Positions 47,681-56,280 of a stretch of DNA of 64,000 nt are shown piece by piece (within the stretch, counting starts at the first letter, position 1; every line of letters begins with the position of its first letter). Where the stretch lies: NCBI RefSeq assembly GCF_900207575.1, contig NZ_OAOQ01000002.1, positions 362,587 to 426,586 on the forward strand, in the 5' to 3' direction. Below the pieces are notes generated by a model. That model searched no databases. It had not been told where the DNA came from and worked only from the letters and a program-made list of their open reading frames with translations. Origin of the DNA: Cereibacter ovatus. Lineage in GTDB: Bacteria; Pseudomonadota; Alphaproteobacteria; Rhodobacterales; Rhodobacteraceae. The position numbers and the translations under genes were made by a program.

Positions 47681-47883
47681 ATCCCTGGACCCTCGTGACC
47701 TTGCGCCGGATCACCATGGCGGCTTTGCACCGCGGCGGCAAGGATGACGCGGCGGCCGATCTCGGGCGGGCGGTGGCGGTCCCGATCTTTCCGCGCCGCC
47801 CGCGACGGAAGCGACAAGGCCGCGCGTTTGAGTGTCAGAAGCGGACAGCAAGCGGGCGCTGACGCAAAGCAGGAGAGACGACG

Positions 47884-48471
47884 ATGAAACGCATGAACAT
47901 TCTTGGTGTGGCGACTGCGGCGGGTCTGGTCCTTGCCGTCGGTGGGGCCGTTCTGGCGCAACAGGCGCCGGGCATGGGTATGGGCATGGGGCCGGGTGCG
48001 GGTATGGGCCCGGGCGGCGGCATGGGCATGGGCATGGGTATGGGCCCCGGTGCCGGCATGGGCAAGGGCATGGGGCCGATGTTCGATTTCGACACGCTTG
48101 ACACCGACAAGGACGGCACTGTGACCCGGGCCGAGCTTGACGCCGCGCGCACGGCGCGGGTCGACAATGCCGATGCCAACGGCGACGGCCTGCTGTCTCT
48201 TGATGAGTTGAAGACGCTGCATCTGGCGCAGATGACGCCGCGGATCGAGGCCCGTGCCAAGCAGATGATCGCGCATCTTGACGCCGACGGCGACGGCCAG
48301 CTTTCGGTTTCGGAACTGGCGGCGGGGCCGGGGCCTGCGATGATGTTCAACCGGCTGGACGCCAATGGTGACGGGGCGCTGTCGCAGGACGAGGCCGACC
48401 GCGCCGGCCCGCGCGGCCGTGGTCCGGGCCGGGGGTATGGCCACCACGGCGGCGGCTGGTTCTGGAACTGA
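47884..48471 (+). CDS. Exported four-EF-hand protein with Met/Gly-rich segment
   Basis: A 195-residue protein. A signal peptide (1-25, VLAQQ) is followed by a segment of Gly-Met and Gly-Pro repeats (30-66), made of two imperfect copies of a GMGMGMGPGAGM unit. Four EF-hand loops follow: DTDKDGTVTRAE (73-84), DANGDGLLSLDE (97-108), DADGDGQLSVSE (133-144) and DANGDGALSQDE (159-170). The tail is Gly/Arg/His-rich. Probably a periplasmic calcium-binding protein; Met repeats could bind copper or silver, which is inference. Upstream of an ECF sigma operon. Confidence 0.88.
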   Translation: MKRMNILGVATAAGLVLAVGGAVLAQQAPGMGMGMGPGAGMGPGGGMGMGMGMGPGAGMGKGMGPMFDFDTLDTDKDGTVTRAELDAARTARVDNADANGDGLLSLDELKTLHLAQMTPRIEARAKQMIAHLDADGDGQLSVSELAAGPGPAMMFNRLDANGDGALSQDEADRAGPRGRGPGRGYGHHGGGWFWN

Positions 48472-48486
48472 TCTGCCGCGCGCTGC

Positions 48487-48520
48487 CGCGACCGGGGCCA
48501 GACGACGCGCCCCGGTCGCG
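48487..48520 (+). terminator. Hairpin between the EF-hand gene and the ECF sigma gene
   Basis: CGCGACCGGGG/CCCCGGTCGCG perfect 11-bp stem, extendable by one pair, loop of about ten bases. No T tract. It separates the EF-hand gene from the sigma gene by a 91-base gap. Confidence 0.55.
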
Positions 48521-48562
48521 GAAATTGCACTGACGGTGCTTCTGCGCTAGGCCCGGGACAGG

Positions 48563-49156
48563 ATGGAAATGCCGTTCGATGCCCTTTCAGATGTCTCGGA
48601 TGAGGCGCTTGTCGTGCTTTACGCCAACGGCGATCCGCTGGCGGCGCGGGCGCTGACGTTGCGCCTGACGCCGCGGGTTCTGGCGGTGGCGGCGCGGATG
48701 CTGGCCGATCGGGCCGAGGCCGAGGATGTCGCGCAAGAGGCGATGCTGCGGCTGTGGCGGATCGCGCCCGACTGGCGGCAGGGCGAGGCCAAGGTTTCGA
48801 CCTGGCTTTACCGGGTGGTGTTCAACCTGTGCGCCGACCGGCTTCGCGGGCGGCGCCGGCAGTCGCCCACCGCACTGGACGACGCGCCCGAAGTGGCCGA
48901 CGCCGCCCCGGGGGTCGAGGCCGCGCTGATCGAGGGCGACCGGATGCGGGCGCTGGATGCGGCGCTTGCGGCCTTGCCCGACCGGCAACGTCAGGCGGTG
49001 GTGCTGCGGCATCTGGAAGGGCTGTCGAACCCCGAGATCGCCGAGGTGATGCAGGTGGGCGTCGAAGCGGTGGAAAGCCTGACCGCGCGGGGAAAACGGG
49101 CTTTGGCGGCGCTGCTTTCGGGGCAGCGCGCCGAACTGGGATATGAGGAAGGCTGA
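48563..49156 (+). CDS. ECF-type RNA polymerase sigma factor
   Basis: A 197-residue sigma-70 family protein with regions 2 and 4 only. Region 2 has DRAEAEDVAQEAMLRLWR and WLYRVVFNLCADRLRGRRR; region 4 has LPDRQRQAVVLRHLEGLSNPEIAEVM and VEAVESLTARGKRALAALL. Followed one base later by a membrane protein that looks like its anti-sigma factor and then a heavy-metal-sensor protein. So it is likely held inactive at the membrane until a periplasmic signal comes. Confidence 0.93.
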   Translation: MEMPFDALSDVSDEALVVLYANGDPLAARALTLRLTPRVLAVAARMLADRAEAEDVAQEAMLRLWRIAPDWRQGEAKVSTWLYRVVFNLCADRLRGRRRQSPTALDDAPEVADAAPGVEAALIEGDRMRALDAALAALPDRQRQAVVLRHLEGLSNPEIAEVMQVGVEAVESLTARGKRALAALLSGQRAELGYEEG

Positions 49157-49157
49157 G

Positions 49158-49529
49158 ATGCGCGACACCGATCTGGATGATCTGTTTGCCAAGGCACGGC
49201 ACGCAGCCCCGCTGCCCTCGGTCGATCTGATGGCGCGCATCCTGCGCGACGCCGAAGCGGCGATGCCCCCGCCCGCCCCGATCCGGTCCGCCCCGATCCG
49301 GCCCGCGCGGCTGCCGCGTCGGTCCTGGGTGCTGGTGCTGTTCGGCGGCGGCGGGGTTCTGGCCGGTCTTGCCACGGCAACGGTTGCGGGCGTCTGGATC
49401 GGCATGCAGCAGCCCGCCCCGGTGGCCGAGGCGCTGTGGCGAGGCGATGCGACCGCCCAACTTGACAGCATGGACCTTGCGCCGGGGTATGAGCTGTTTG
49501 CAAGTCTCGACATGCCGGTGGAGGGTTGA
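49158..49529 (+). CDS. Putative anti-sigma factor (single-pass membrane protein)
   Basis: A 123-residue protein with a soluble N-terminus (LDDLFAKARHAAPLPSVDLMARILRDAEAAM), one membrane helix (about 56-83, WVLVLFGGGGVLAGLATATVAG) and a short outer part. The layout fits an anti-sigma factor, but there is no ZAS zinc motif (HxxxCxxC). The role is inferred from position between an ECF sigma and a metal-sensor gene. Start ATG at 49158. Confidence 0.65.
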   Translation: MRDTDLDDLFAKARHAAPLPSVDLMARILRDAEAAMPPPAPIRSAPIRPARLPRRSWVLVLFGGGGVLAGLATATVAGVWIGMQQPAPVAEALWRGDATAQLDSMDLAPGYELFASLDMPVEG

Positions 49530-49532
49530 TCC

Positions 49533-50072
49533 ATGTCTGATAGTTCCACCCCGCCCGTCGGGCCGCGTTCGCCCCTGTGGATGAAGATCGCGCTGGGGGT
49601 TTCGCTGGCGCTGAACCTTGCGGTTGCGGGCATGGCCGGGGGGGCGATCTGGCGGCTTCAGTCGGATGGCCAGCCGCCGGGGCCGGTGCGCGATCTGGGC
49701 TTTGGCCCCTTCGCCGCGGCGCTAAGCCCCGCCGACCGCGCCGCCATGCGCAAAGAGTTCTTCGAGATCCGCGGCGATTTTCGCGCGATGCGGCGCGAGA
49801 TGCAGCAGGATTTCGCGCAAACGCTGGCGGCCTTGCGGGCCGAGCCGTTCGATCAGGCCGGATTGCAGGCGATGCTTGACCGCCAGCGGACCCGGGGGGC
49901 CGAGGCGGCCGCGCTTGGATCGCGCCTGCTTGCTGCGCGGATCGCGGCGATGTCGCCCGACGACCGCCGCGCGTTTGCCGACCGGCTGGAACAGAGCCTT
50001 AGCCGCCGCAGCCACCACGGCGGCCCCGGCGAGGGCGGCTATCGTGGCCATGGCGGCCATCCGGGCGGCTGA
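49533..50072 (+). CDS. Periplasmic heavy-metal sensor-like protein (CnrX/Spy-like)
   Basis: A 179-residue protein anchored by one N-terminal helix (about 17-41), then a helical domain (about 55-160) of the heavy-metal-resistance type: LSPADRAAMRKEFFEIRGDFRAMRREMQQDF, LRAEPFDQAGLQAMLDRQR, MSPDDRRAFADRLEQSL. The tail is His/Gly-rich (RSHHGG, GHGGHPGG), suited to metal binding. In CnrYXH-type systems such a protein senses metal and controls release of the sigma factor. Three bases separate it from the anti-sigma gene. Confidence 0.8.
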   Translation: MSDSSTPPVGPRSPLWMKIALGVSLALNLAVAGMAGGAIWRLQSDGQPPGPVRDLGFGPFAAALSPADRAAMRKEFFEIRGDFRAMRREMQQDFAQTLAALRAEPFDQAGLQAMLDRQRTRGAEAAALGSRLLAARIAAMSPDDRRAFADRLEQSLSRRSHHGGPGEGGYRGHGGHPGG

Positions 50073-50114
50073 AACCGGCCCGGCAGGCCATGTGCGCCAC
50101 AGTCGGCCGCCGCG

Positions 50115-51500
50115 TCAGGCGGCAGCCGACTGGCCTATGGTCACCTGATTGCGTCCGCCCGATTTCGCCATCAACAGCGCACTGTCGGCGCGGTTGATGA
50201 CCTCGGCCACCGGCTCCAGCCGGCGGGGATCGCCCTTGCCCGAAAAGGCAAGCCCGATCGAGACCGTCACCCCCAGCGTGCCGCCGGCCGGCAAGGGCAC
50301 CGGCTTTTCCTCGATCGCCTGCCGCAGCCGTTCGGCGATGGCCTGTGCTTCCTCGGGGCGGTGGACATCGGGCAGGGCGACAAGGAATTCCTCGCCGCCG
50401 ATCCGCGCCAGCAGGTCGCCCGGGCGCAGGTTGGCATGCAGCCTGCGCGCCACATCCACCAGCACCGCATCGCCCGCGCCATGGCCCCAGCGGTCGTTCA
50501 CCGTCTTGAAGCGGTCGAGGTCGATCACCATCACCGCAAAACGCCCGCCGGTGGTCTGTGTCCGCTCCGCCACCGCCGCCAGATGGGCGCCGGCATAGCG
50601 GCGGTTGTAAAGCCCGGTCAGCGGATCGACCACCGCCAGCCGCAACCCGTTCTGAAGCGTTGCGCGCTGCCGGTCGGCCCGACGCTTGCGCAGCATCAGG
50701 TTGCGCAGCCGGATCCGCGCTTCGCGCGGGTCGAACTCGGTGCCCAGCAGATCGTTGGCGCCCAGATCGAAGGCCATTGCCGCGGCTTCGCCCTGCAACT
50801 CGCCACGCACGATGCAGACCGCGGCATGGCGCGTGCCCGCCCGGCTGCGCAGTTCCGACATCAGCCGCAGCCCGCCGCCCGGGCCGCCCAGATCGCCCTC
50901 GACCAGAAAGATGTCGGCAAGGGGGGCGGTTTCGTCCAGCGCCTCTTCTCGGGTCAGGAAGACCAGACGATCCGCCATCAGCGGCTGAAGATCCTTGCGC
51001 CAGCGCATTGCGGTTTCGGCCCGGCTGGCGACCAGCGCGATGGTGCCGGGGCCGTCGAAGCCCTCGCCATCCTCGGCCAGACCCAGCGCACGCAGCGCCG
51101 CACCCCGCACCGCGATTTCGCCGGTGCCGTCCTTCAGCCGCAACAGGCTGCGCAGCCGCGCCATCAGCACCGGATCATCCATCGGCTTGGCCAGATAGTC
51201 GTCGGCACCCGCATCCAGCGCCTGAAGGCGAACCTCGGGGTCTTTCGAGGTCGAGACGATCACCACCGGGATCTCGTGCGTCAGCGGGTCCGACCGCAGC
51301 CGGTGCAGCACCTCGATCCCGGACATGTCGGGCAGCATCAGGTCAAGCAGGATCAGATCCGGCACCTCTGCCCGGGCAAGGGCGAGGCAACTGGCCCCGT
51401 CCGCCGCCAGAAGCGGGCGGTAGCAGGCCGCCCCGAGCTTGACCTTTAGAACGATGCGGTTGGTCGCAACGTCATCCGCGATGAGAACCTTGCCGGCCAT
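50115..51500 (-). CDS. pleD: PleD-type response regulator diguanylate cyclase
   Basis: A 461-residue protein: receiver with Asp53 (ILLDLMLPDMSG), a second receiver-like domain (about 150-270) and a GGDEF domain with GGEEF at 368-372. The inhibitory site RPGD is at 359-362, so the layout matches PleD of Caulobacter in order and spacing. It makes c-di-GMP when phosphorylated; the kinase is not in the window. Divergent from DUF3572, a common neighbour of pleD/divK in alphaproteobacteria; divK is not here. Confidence 0.93.
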   Translation of the reverse strand: MAGKVLIADDVATNRIVLKVKLGAACYRPLLAADGASCLALARAEVPDLILLDLMLPDMSGIEVLHRLRSDPLTHEIPVVIVSTSKDPEVRLQALDAGADDYLAKPMDDPVLMARLRSLLRLKDGTGEIAVRGAALRALGLAEDGEGFDGPGTIALVASRAETAMRWRKDLQPLMADRLVFLTREEALDETAPLADIFLVEGDLGGPGGGLRLMSELRSRAGTRHAAVCIVRGELQGEAAAMAFDLGANDLLGTEFDPREARIRLRNLMLRKRRADRQRATLQNGLRLAVVDPLTGLYNRRYAGAHLAAVAERTQTTGGRFAVMVIDLDRFKTVNDRWGHGAGDAVLVDVARRLHANLRPGDLLARIGGEEFLVALPDVHRPEEAQAIAERLRQAIEEKPVPLPAGGTLGVTVSIGLAFSGKGDPRRLEPVAEVINRADSALLMAKSGGRNQVTIGQSAAA

Positions 51501-51619
51501 GCCTTGTTGTTTCCTGTAAACTTGCGGGCTTCAGTCTGCTGCTGATTTGGTTAAAACTTCCTTTCGGAAATCGCTCAACTCTGACGCGATTTCAGACACA
51601 CACTTTTTCGGGGGTTCCC

Positions 51620-51898
51620 ATGCGGCAACAATCCGCCGAGACGCTCGCCCTTCAGGCGCTGGGCTGGCTTGCCTCGCGAGAGGGGGTGTTCGAGGCATTT
51701 CTTCACAGCACTGGCGCCACCCCCGAGGATGTGCGCCGCGATGCGGCCAAACCTGCCTTCCTGATCGGCGTGCTGGACTTTCTGATGGCCGAGGATGCGC
51801 GGGTGATGGAATTTTGCGACGATACCGGGCTGCCGTATGACGCCCCGATGCAGGCGCGGGCCTCGCTTCCGGGCGGTGCGCCGCTGCACTGGACATGA
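51620..51898 (+). CDS. DUF3572 family protein
   Basis: A 92-residue protein of DUF3572: ESAETLALQALGWLAS-like start, then FLHSTGATPEDVRRDAAKPAFLIGVLDFLM and a C-terminal FCDDTGLPYDAPMQARASLPGG. No known function. It is short but typical of the family, next to pleD. The GGGGG run before ATG is a weak SD. Confidence 0.9.
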   Translation: MRQQSAETLALQALGWLASREGVFEAFLHSTGATPEDVRRDAAKPAFLIGVLDFLMAEDARVMEFCDDTGLPYDAPMQARASLPGGAPLHWT

Positions 51899-51957
51899 GG
51901 CCGTTGCAATCGGGGGCCATGATGCCCACTCTCACTGCGCGAGGGGGAGGGCGCAGC

Positions 51958-52653
51958 ATGATCCACGGCATCATCTTCGACAAGGACGGCACCCTGTTCG
52001 ACTTTCGGCGCAGCTGGGGGGCGTGGTCGGCGCATCTGCTGCGCGAAATCGCAGGCGATGAGGCGCAGGCGCGGCGGCTGGGCGAAGAGATCGGTTATGA
52101 TCTGGACAGCGGCAGCTTTTCGCCGGAAAGCCCGGTGATCGCCTCGACCGCGGGGGAAATCGCGGAACGGCTGCTGCCGCATCTGCCGGGGCGGCAGATT
52201 GACGATCTGGTGGACCAGATGAACCGGCTGGCGGCGGATGCCGAAATGACCGAAGCCGTGCCTCTGGTGCCGCTGCTGGGCAGCCTGCGGGCGCGGGGTC
52301 TGAAGATCGGGCTGGCCACCAACGATTCCGAAGCGCCGGCGCGGGCGCATCTGGGCCGGCACGGGCTGACGGATCTGTTCGATTTCATCGCGGGGGCGGA
52401 TTCGGGCCATGGCGGCAAGCCCGAGCCGGGGATGCTGCTGGCCTTCGCCGACCGCGTGGGGCTGGAGCCTGCGCAGGTGGTGATGGTGGGGGATTCGGCG
52501 CATGACCTGATCGCGGGCCGGGCCGCGGGGATGCGGACGGTGGCGGTGCTGACCGGCATCGCGCTGGCCGATGAGCTGGTGGGGTTCGCCGATGTAGTCC
52601 TGCCCGATATCGGCGGGCTGGCGGACTGGATCGACGGGATGGCCGCCGCCTGA
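51958..52653 (+). CDS. HAD-superfamily phosphatase (Gph-like)
   Basis: A 231-residue HAD hydrolase. Motif I is FDKDGTLFDF, motif II is LATNDSEAPA (Thr/Asn in place of the usual Ser), motif III Lys in GGKPEPGM, motif IV MVGDSAHDLIAGRAAG. It resembles phosphoglycolate phosphatases; the true substrate is open. ATG at 51958 behind GAGGGGGAGGG is chosen over an upstream ATG that overlaps DUF3572. Confidence 0.9.
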   Translation: MIHGIIFDKDGTLFDFRRSWGAWSAHLLREIAGDEAQARRLGEEIGYDLDSGSFSPESPVIASTAGEIAERLLPHLPGRQIDDLVDQMNRLAADAEMTEAVPLVPLLGSLRARGLKIGLATNDSEAPARAHLGRHGLTDLFDFIAGADSGHGGKPEPGMLLAFADRVGLEPAQVVMVGDSAHDLIAGRAAGMRTVAVLTGIALADELVGFADVVLPDIGGLADWIDGMAAA

Positions 52654-52682
52654 CAGGCCGGGGCCGGGGCGGGTGTGCCGTC

Positions 52683-52705
52683 CGCGGGGGCATCGAACCC
52701 CCGCG
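52683..52705 (+). terminator. Hairpin after the HAD gene
   Basis: CGCGGGGG/CCCCCGCG perfect stem with loop CATCGAA, 30 bases past the stop. On the minus strand its loop reads like a tRNA T-loop, but no real tRNA forms. Confidence 0.5.
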
Positions 52706-52859
52706 CCCGGCGCTGCCGCGGACATGGGCCGGCGTGCCTCGGGGCGGACGGGGGGCGGTGTCTGTGCGACATGGCTGCCAGCATCTGGTCCCGCCCGGTC
52801 ATTCACGTTAGCGTCGCCGGCGCCGGCAGGGTCGGCGTCAGCGGCGGGTGAGTGCAGGC

Positions 52860-54581
52860 ATGGAGCGGAACAATCTTCAGCGGCTGACGATGGCCAGTAT
52901 CGGCGGCCTTGCCGGGGTCAGCCTGCATATGCTGTCTGGCCTGCTGGCGCATCCCCTTCTGCCCGAGTGGCTGGCACTTGCCGCGACCGGTTTTGCCGCG
53001 GTCTTTTTCGGCGGCTGGCTGGGGCTGGCGGGGCCGCTGCCTTTGGCGCGGGCTGCGCTTGGTGCGGCGGGTGTGGCGGTCATGGTGGCCTGTTTCGTGC
53101 TGCTGGCCAGCCTGCGTGTCTACCGGATCGAAAGCCTGTTCATGATGCGGGGGGTGGCGCTGTCCACACTGGCGTTGGCCACGGTGCCGCTGCCGTTTCT
53201 GGTCGCGCGGGCCGGTGGGCGGTGGCTTGACTATCCGGTCTTGTTCACTGCCGCCTGGGGTCTTGCCGTCCGGGCTGCGGCTGCGGTTCTGTTTGCGCTG
53301 GTGGTCTGGGCGTTCGTCCTGCTGTCGTCCGAAGTGCTGGCGCTGGCCGGAATTGCCGCGGCCGAGCGTGTCGTCTCGTCCGGTCCCGTGCCCTGGGCGA
53401 TCAGCGGGCTGGCGGTCGGCCTGGGTCTTGCGGTGGTGTCGGAACATGTCGAGCTGATCGCGCCCGACCTGATCCTGCGGCTGCTGCGTCTGCTGTTGCC
53501 GCCCGCGTTGCTGGTGATCGCGCTGTTCACCCTGCTGTTGCCGCTGCGCGGGATGGAGACGGTCTTTTCCGGCATGTCGGCCGCCGGGACGCTGATCGCG
53601 ATGGCCGCGCTTGGGGCGACGCTGGTCAGCATCGCGGTCGATCGCAGCGACGCCGAGGCCGCGCAGGGGCCGGTGATGGGTCGCGCCACGCCGGCGCTGG
53701 CGCTGATCCTGCCTGTGCCGGGTGTGTTGGCGGCATGGGCGCTGTGGCTGCGGGTCGATCAGTATGGCTGGACGCCAGACCGTCTGGCGGGGGCGCTGGC
53801 GGCGGTTCTGGCGCTGGGCTACGGGCTGGTCTATGCGGCGGCGGTGCTGCGCGGGCGGGGCTGGCGGATGCGCATCCGGCGCGGCAATATCGGTATGGCC
53901 TTTATGGCGCTGACGCTTGCGGGCCTGTGGCTGACGCCGGTGCTGGATGCCACGCGGATCTCGGCGCGCGATCAGCTTCGGCGGTTTCAGGACGGGCGGA
54001 CGGCGGTGGCAGATCTGGATGTGACCTCGATCGGGCGCTGGGGCCGCGAAGGGGCCGCGGCACTGGCAGCATTGCGCCGGATCGCCGGTCAGCCGGGACA
54101 AGAGGCGCTGGCCGCCCGCCTTGCCGGTGCGGCCGACCCCGGCCCCGCACAGGAAGCCGCCGATCTGGCGGCCGAGATCGCGCGCCTGACCGCGGTTCGC
54201 CCGCCTGAAGCGGCCGGTTTCCGCGATGCCATCGTTGCCCGCCTGTCGGGGCCGGAACGCCGGATCTGGCGTGACGGCTGCCTTGTGCGGCTGCCGGACG
54301 GGCGGCCCGGCTGCGTCATGCTGGTGGCCGATTTCCTGCCCGAGCAGCCGGGGGACGAGGCGCTTCTGCTGACGCTGACCCGGCGTGGCGGGCTTGATCC
54401 GCGCGGCTATGCGCTGCCCGACGGGCGGCTTGAGACGCTGGCCGTGCGGGGCCTTGGCGCCGATCTTGCCGGCGATCCGGCGGCGCTGGTGGCCGCGGTC
54501 CTTGACCAGGTGCCCGAGGTGACGCCTGCGCCGCTGAACCGGCTGCGGCTGGGGGGCGGGTCGGTCGTGCTGCTGCCCTGA
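52860..54581 (+). CDS. DUF4153 family membrane protein
   Basis: A 573-residue protein. About twelve hydrophobic segments fill residues 10-370 and a soluble domain of about 200 residues follows (EGAAALAALRRIAG, then LPDGRPGCVMLVADFLPEQPGDEALLLTL). The membrane part and the conserved pattern around FVLLSSEVLALAG match DUF4153. Function unknown. An upstream in-frame GTG at 52848 is an alternative start. Confidence 0.85.
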   Translation: MERNNLQRLTMASIGGLAGVSLHMLSGLLAHPLLPEWLALAATGFAAVFFGGWLGLAGPLPLARAALGAAGVAVMVACFVLLASLRVYRIESLFMMRGVALSTLALATVPLPFLVARAGGRWLDYPVLFTAAWGLAVRAAAAVLFALVVWAFVLLSSEVLALAGIAAAERVVSSGPVPWAISGLAVGLGLAVVSEHVELIAPDLILRLLRLLLPPALLVIALFTLLLPLRGMETVFSGMSAAGTLIAMAALGATLVSIAVDRSDAEAAQGPVMGRATPALALILPVPGVLAAWALWLRVDQYGWTPDRLAGALAAVLALGYGLVYAAAVLRGRGWRMRIRRGNIGMAFMALTLAGLWLTPVLDATRISARDQLRRFQDGRTAVADLDVTSIGRWGREGAAALAALRRIAGQPGQEALAARLAGAADPGPAQEAADLAAEIARLTAVRPPEAAGFRDAIVARLSGPERRIWRDGCLVRLPDGRPGCVMLVADFLPEQPGDEALLLTLTRRGGLDPRGYALPDGRLETLAVRGLGADLAGDPAALVAAVLDQVPEVTPAPLNRLRLGGGSVVLLP

Positions 54582-54644
54582 AGCTGTTCTGCTTTTGTTA
54601 ATCGGCGGGCGCTAGGCTTCTTCGGGAATCGGAGGGGTCCGGGG

Positions 54645-55232
54645 ATGCATGGCTTGGTGAACAGGGCGATCCAGTGCTTTCTGCGCGATACCTATGGCGC
54701 CGACCTATGGGCCGATGTCGCCCGGGACGCGCGGCTTGGCTTCGACAGTTTCGAAGCCATGCTGACCTATGACCTGTCGCAGACCGAAGCGGTGATCCGC
54801 GCCGCCTGCTTCCGCCTTGTCAAGCCGCGCGATGCCCTGCTTGAGGATCTGGGAACCTATCTCGTCTCGCATCCGACGACCGAACCCCTGCGCCGCCTGC
54901 TGCGCTTCGGCGGCGTCACCTTTACCGATTTTCTTTATTCCCTGGACGATCTGCCCGATCGCGCCCGGCTGGCCCTGCCGGAACTCGACCTGCCCGAACT
55001 TCAGCTGGTCGGCCTTGGCCCGCATCGGTTCCGGCTGGTCTGCGCCTCGCCCATGGAAGGGATGGGCCATGTCGCCGTGGGCCTGCTGCGGGCCATGGCC
55101 GACGATTACGGGGTGCTTGTGCTGCTGGACCACCGCGGGCACCGCCGCGAGGGCGAGGTGGTGTCGATCGCGCTTCTGGATTCGGCCTTTGCCGCCGGTC
55201 GCCCGTTCGATCTGGCCGAGCGGCTGGCCTGA
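54645..55232 (+). CDS. H-NOX-like protein lacking heme-ligand residues
   Basis: A 195-residue protein with the H-NOX (heme NO-binding) fold signature: MHGLVNRAIQCFLRDTYG at the N-terminus and FGGVTFTDFLYSLDDLP, with a C-terminal VAVGLLRAMADDYG. In active H-NOX a His near 102-105 binds heme; here the place is Pro104 (LDDLP). The YxSxR motif that holds the heme propionates reads Cys133-x-Ser135-x-Met137. It is thus probably heme-free or has a changed ligand set. It overlaps a cyclase gene by one base (TGATG). Confidence 0.85.
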   Translation: MHGLVNRAIQCFLRDTYGADLWADVARDARLGFDSFEAMLTYDLSQTEAVIRAACFRLVKPRDALLEDLGTYLVSHPTTEPLRRLLRFGGVTFTDFLYSLDDLPDRARLALPELDLPELQLVGLGPHRFRLVCASPMEGMGHVAVGLLRAMADDYGVLVLLDHRGHRREGEVVSIALLDSAFAAGRPFDLAERLA

Positions 55233-56239
55233 TGGGCAGCGTCGCCAAACCCGTCAACATCGGCGCCGGGGGGCTTGACCTTCTGATGCCGATGCATGTC
55301 CGGGTCGATCCGCAGGGCCGCATTTCGGGCTGCGGGCCGACGCTGGGAAAGCTGCTGACTGCGCCGCCTCTGGGCCGCCCGTTCTTTGACCTGTTCGAGG
55401 TCCGGCGCCCTGCCGGGATCGCGACGCCGGCCGCGCTGGCCGATCGCACCGGCACGCGGCTGCATCTGGCCTTGCGCGATGGCGGTGGCGCCAGCCTGCG
55501 GGGTGTCGCGACCCCGCTGCATGACGGCCGCGGGCTGCTGCTGAACCTGTCCTTCGGGATTTCCGTGCTTGACGCGGTGCGCCGCCACGGCCTGACCGAT
55601 GGCGATTTTGCCGCGACCGACCTGACGGTGGAGCTGCTTTATCTGGTCGAGGCCAAGACCGCGGTGACGGACGAGCTGCATCGCCTGAACCGTCGCCTCG
55701 AAGAGGCCCGTCGCGCAGCCGAGCATGAGGCCCTGACCGATACGCTGACCAGTCTGCGCAATCGCCGCGCGTTCGAACAGACATCCGAGGCGCTGATCGC
55801 TGTCCGCCAGCCGTTCGGGCTGATGCATCTGGATCTCGATCACTTCAAGGCGGTGAACGATACGCTGGGCCATGCGGCAGGCGATCATGTGTTGCGAACG
55901 GTGGCCCGGGTGCTGCTGCGCGAGACGCGCGCCGGCGACATGGTGGCGCGGGTCGGCGGCGACGAATTCATGATGATCTTTCCCGGCCTTGCCGATCCCG
56001 CCCGAATGCGACGGGTGGCCGAGCGGATGATCTCGGGTGTGGCGCTGCCGGTTCCGTTCGAGGGGCAGTTGTGCCGCGTCACGGCCAGCATCGGCATGAC
56101 GCTTTCCGTATTCTACGAAGCGCCGGCGCTTGACGCGATGCTGGCAGATGCCGATGGCGCGCTTTATGCTGCCAAGCGGGCTGGGCGTGGTATCGCCGTG
56201 CTGGCGAACCCGGGGTGCAGCAGCGTCCGACGCGCTTGA
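55232..56239 (+). CDS. Diguanylate cyclase with H-NOX-associated (HNOBA) domain
   Basis: A 335-residue protein. Residues 1-115 resemble the H-NOXA/HNOBA PAS-like domain (HVRVDPQGRISGCGPTL, LGRPFFDLFEVRRP, LRGVATPLHDGRGLLLNLSFG). A helical linker (130-165, with LVEAKTAVTDELHRLN) leads to a GGDEF domain with GGDEF at 242-246 and an inhibitory-site RAGD at 233-236. It should make c-di-GMP from GTP. Co-translated with an H-NOX-like partner that would control it. Confidence 0.92.
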   Translation: MGSVAKPVNIGAGGLDLLMPMHVRVDPQGRISGCGPTLGKLLTAPPLGRPFFDLFEVRRPAGIATPAALADRTGTRLHLALRDGGGASLRGVATPLHDGRGLLLNLSFGISVLDAVRRHGLTDGDFAATDLTVELLYLVEAKTAVTDELHRLNRRLEEARRAAEHEALTDTLTSLRNRRAFEQTSEALIAVRQPFGLMHLDLDHFKAVNDTLGHAAGDHVLRTVARVLLRETRAGDMVARVGGDEFMMIFPGLADPARMRRVAERMISGVALPVPFEGQLCRVTASIGMTLSVFYEAPALDAMLADADGALYAAKRAGRGIAVLANPGCSSVRRA

Positions 56240-56280
56240 CCGCCACGCGGCGCAATCTTGCATTGGCCATCCATGATTCC

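Noticed and set aside
47970-48080. Short repeats in GGCATGGGTATGGG-rich DNA that could look like a CRISPR or satellite array
   Set aside because: They are codons for the Gly-Met repeat of the EF-hand protein, in frame, with no spacers.
52679-52750. tRNA-like shape on the minus strand: GCGGGGG hairpin with TTCGATG loop and matching 7-bp acceptor arms 72 bases apart
   Set aside because: The anticodon stem does not pair, position 33 is not T, D-loop GG is missing and no CCA follows; likely chance in GC-rich DNA plus a normal terminator hairpin.
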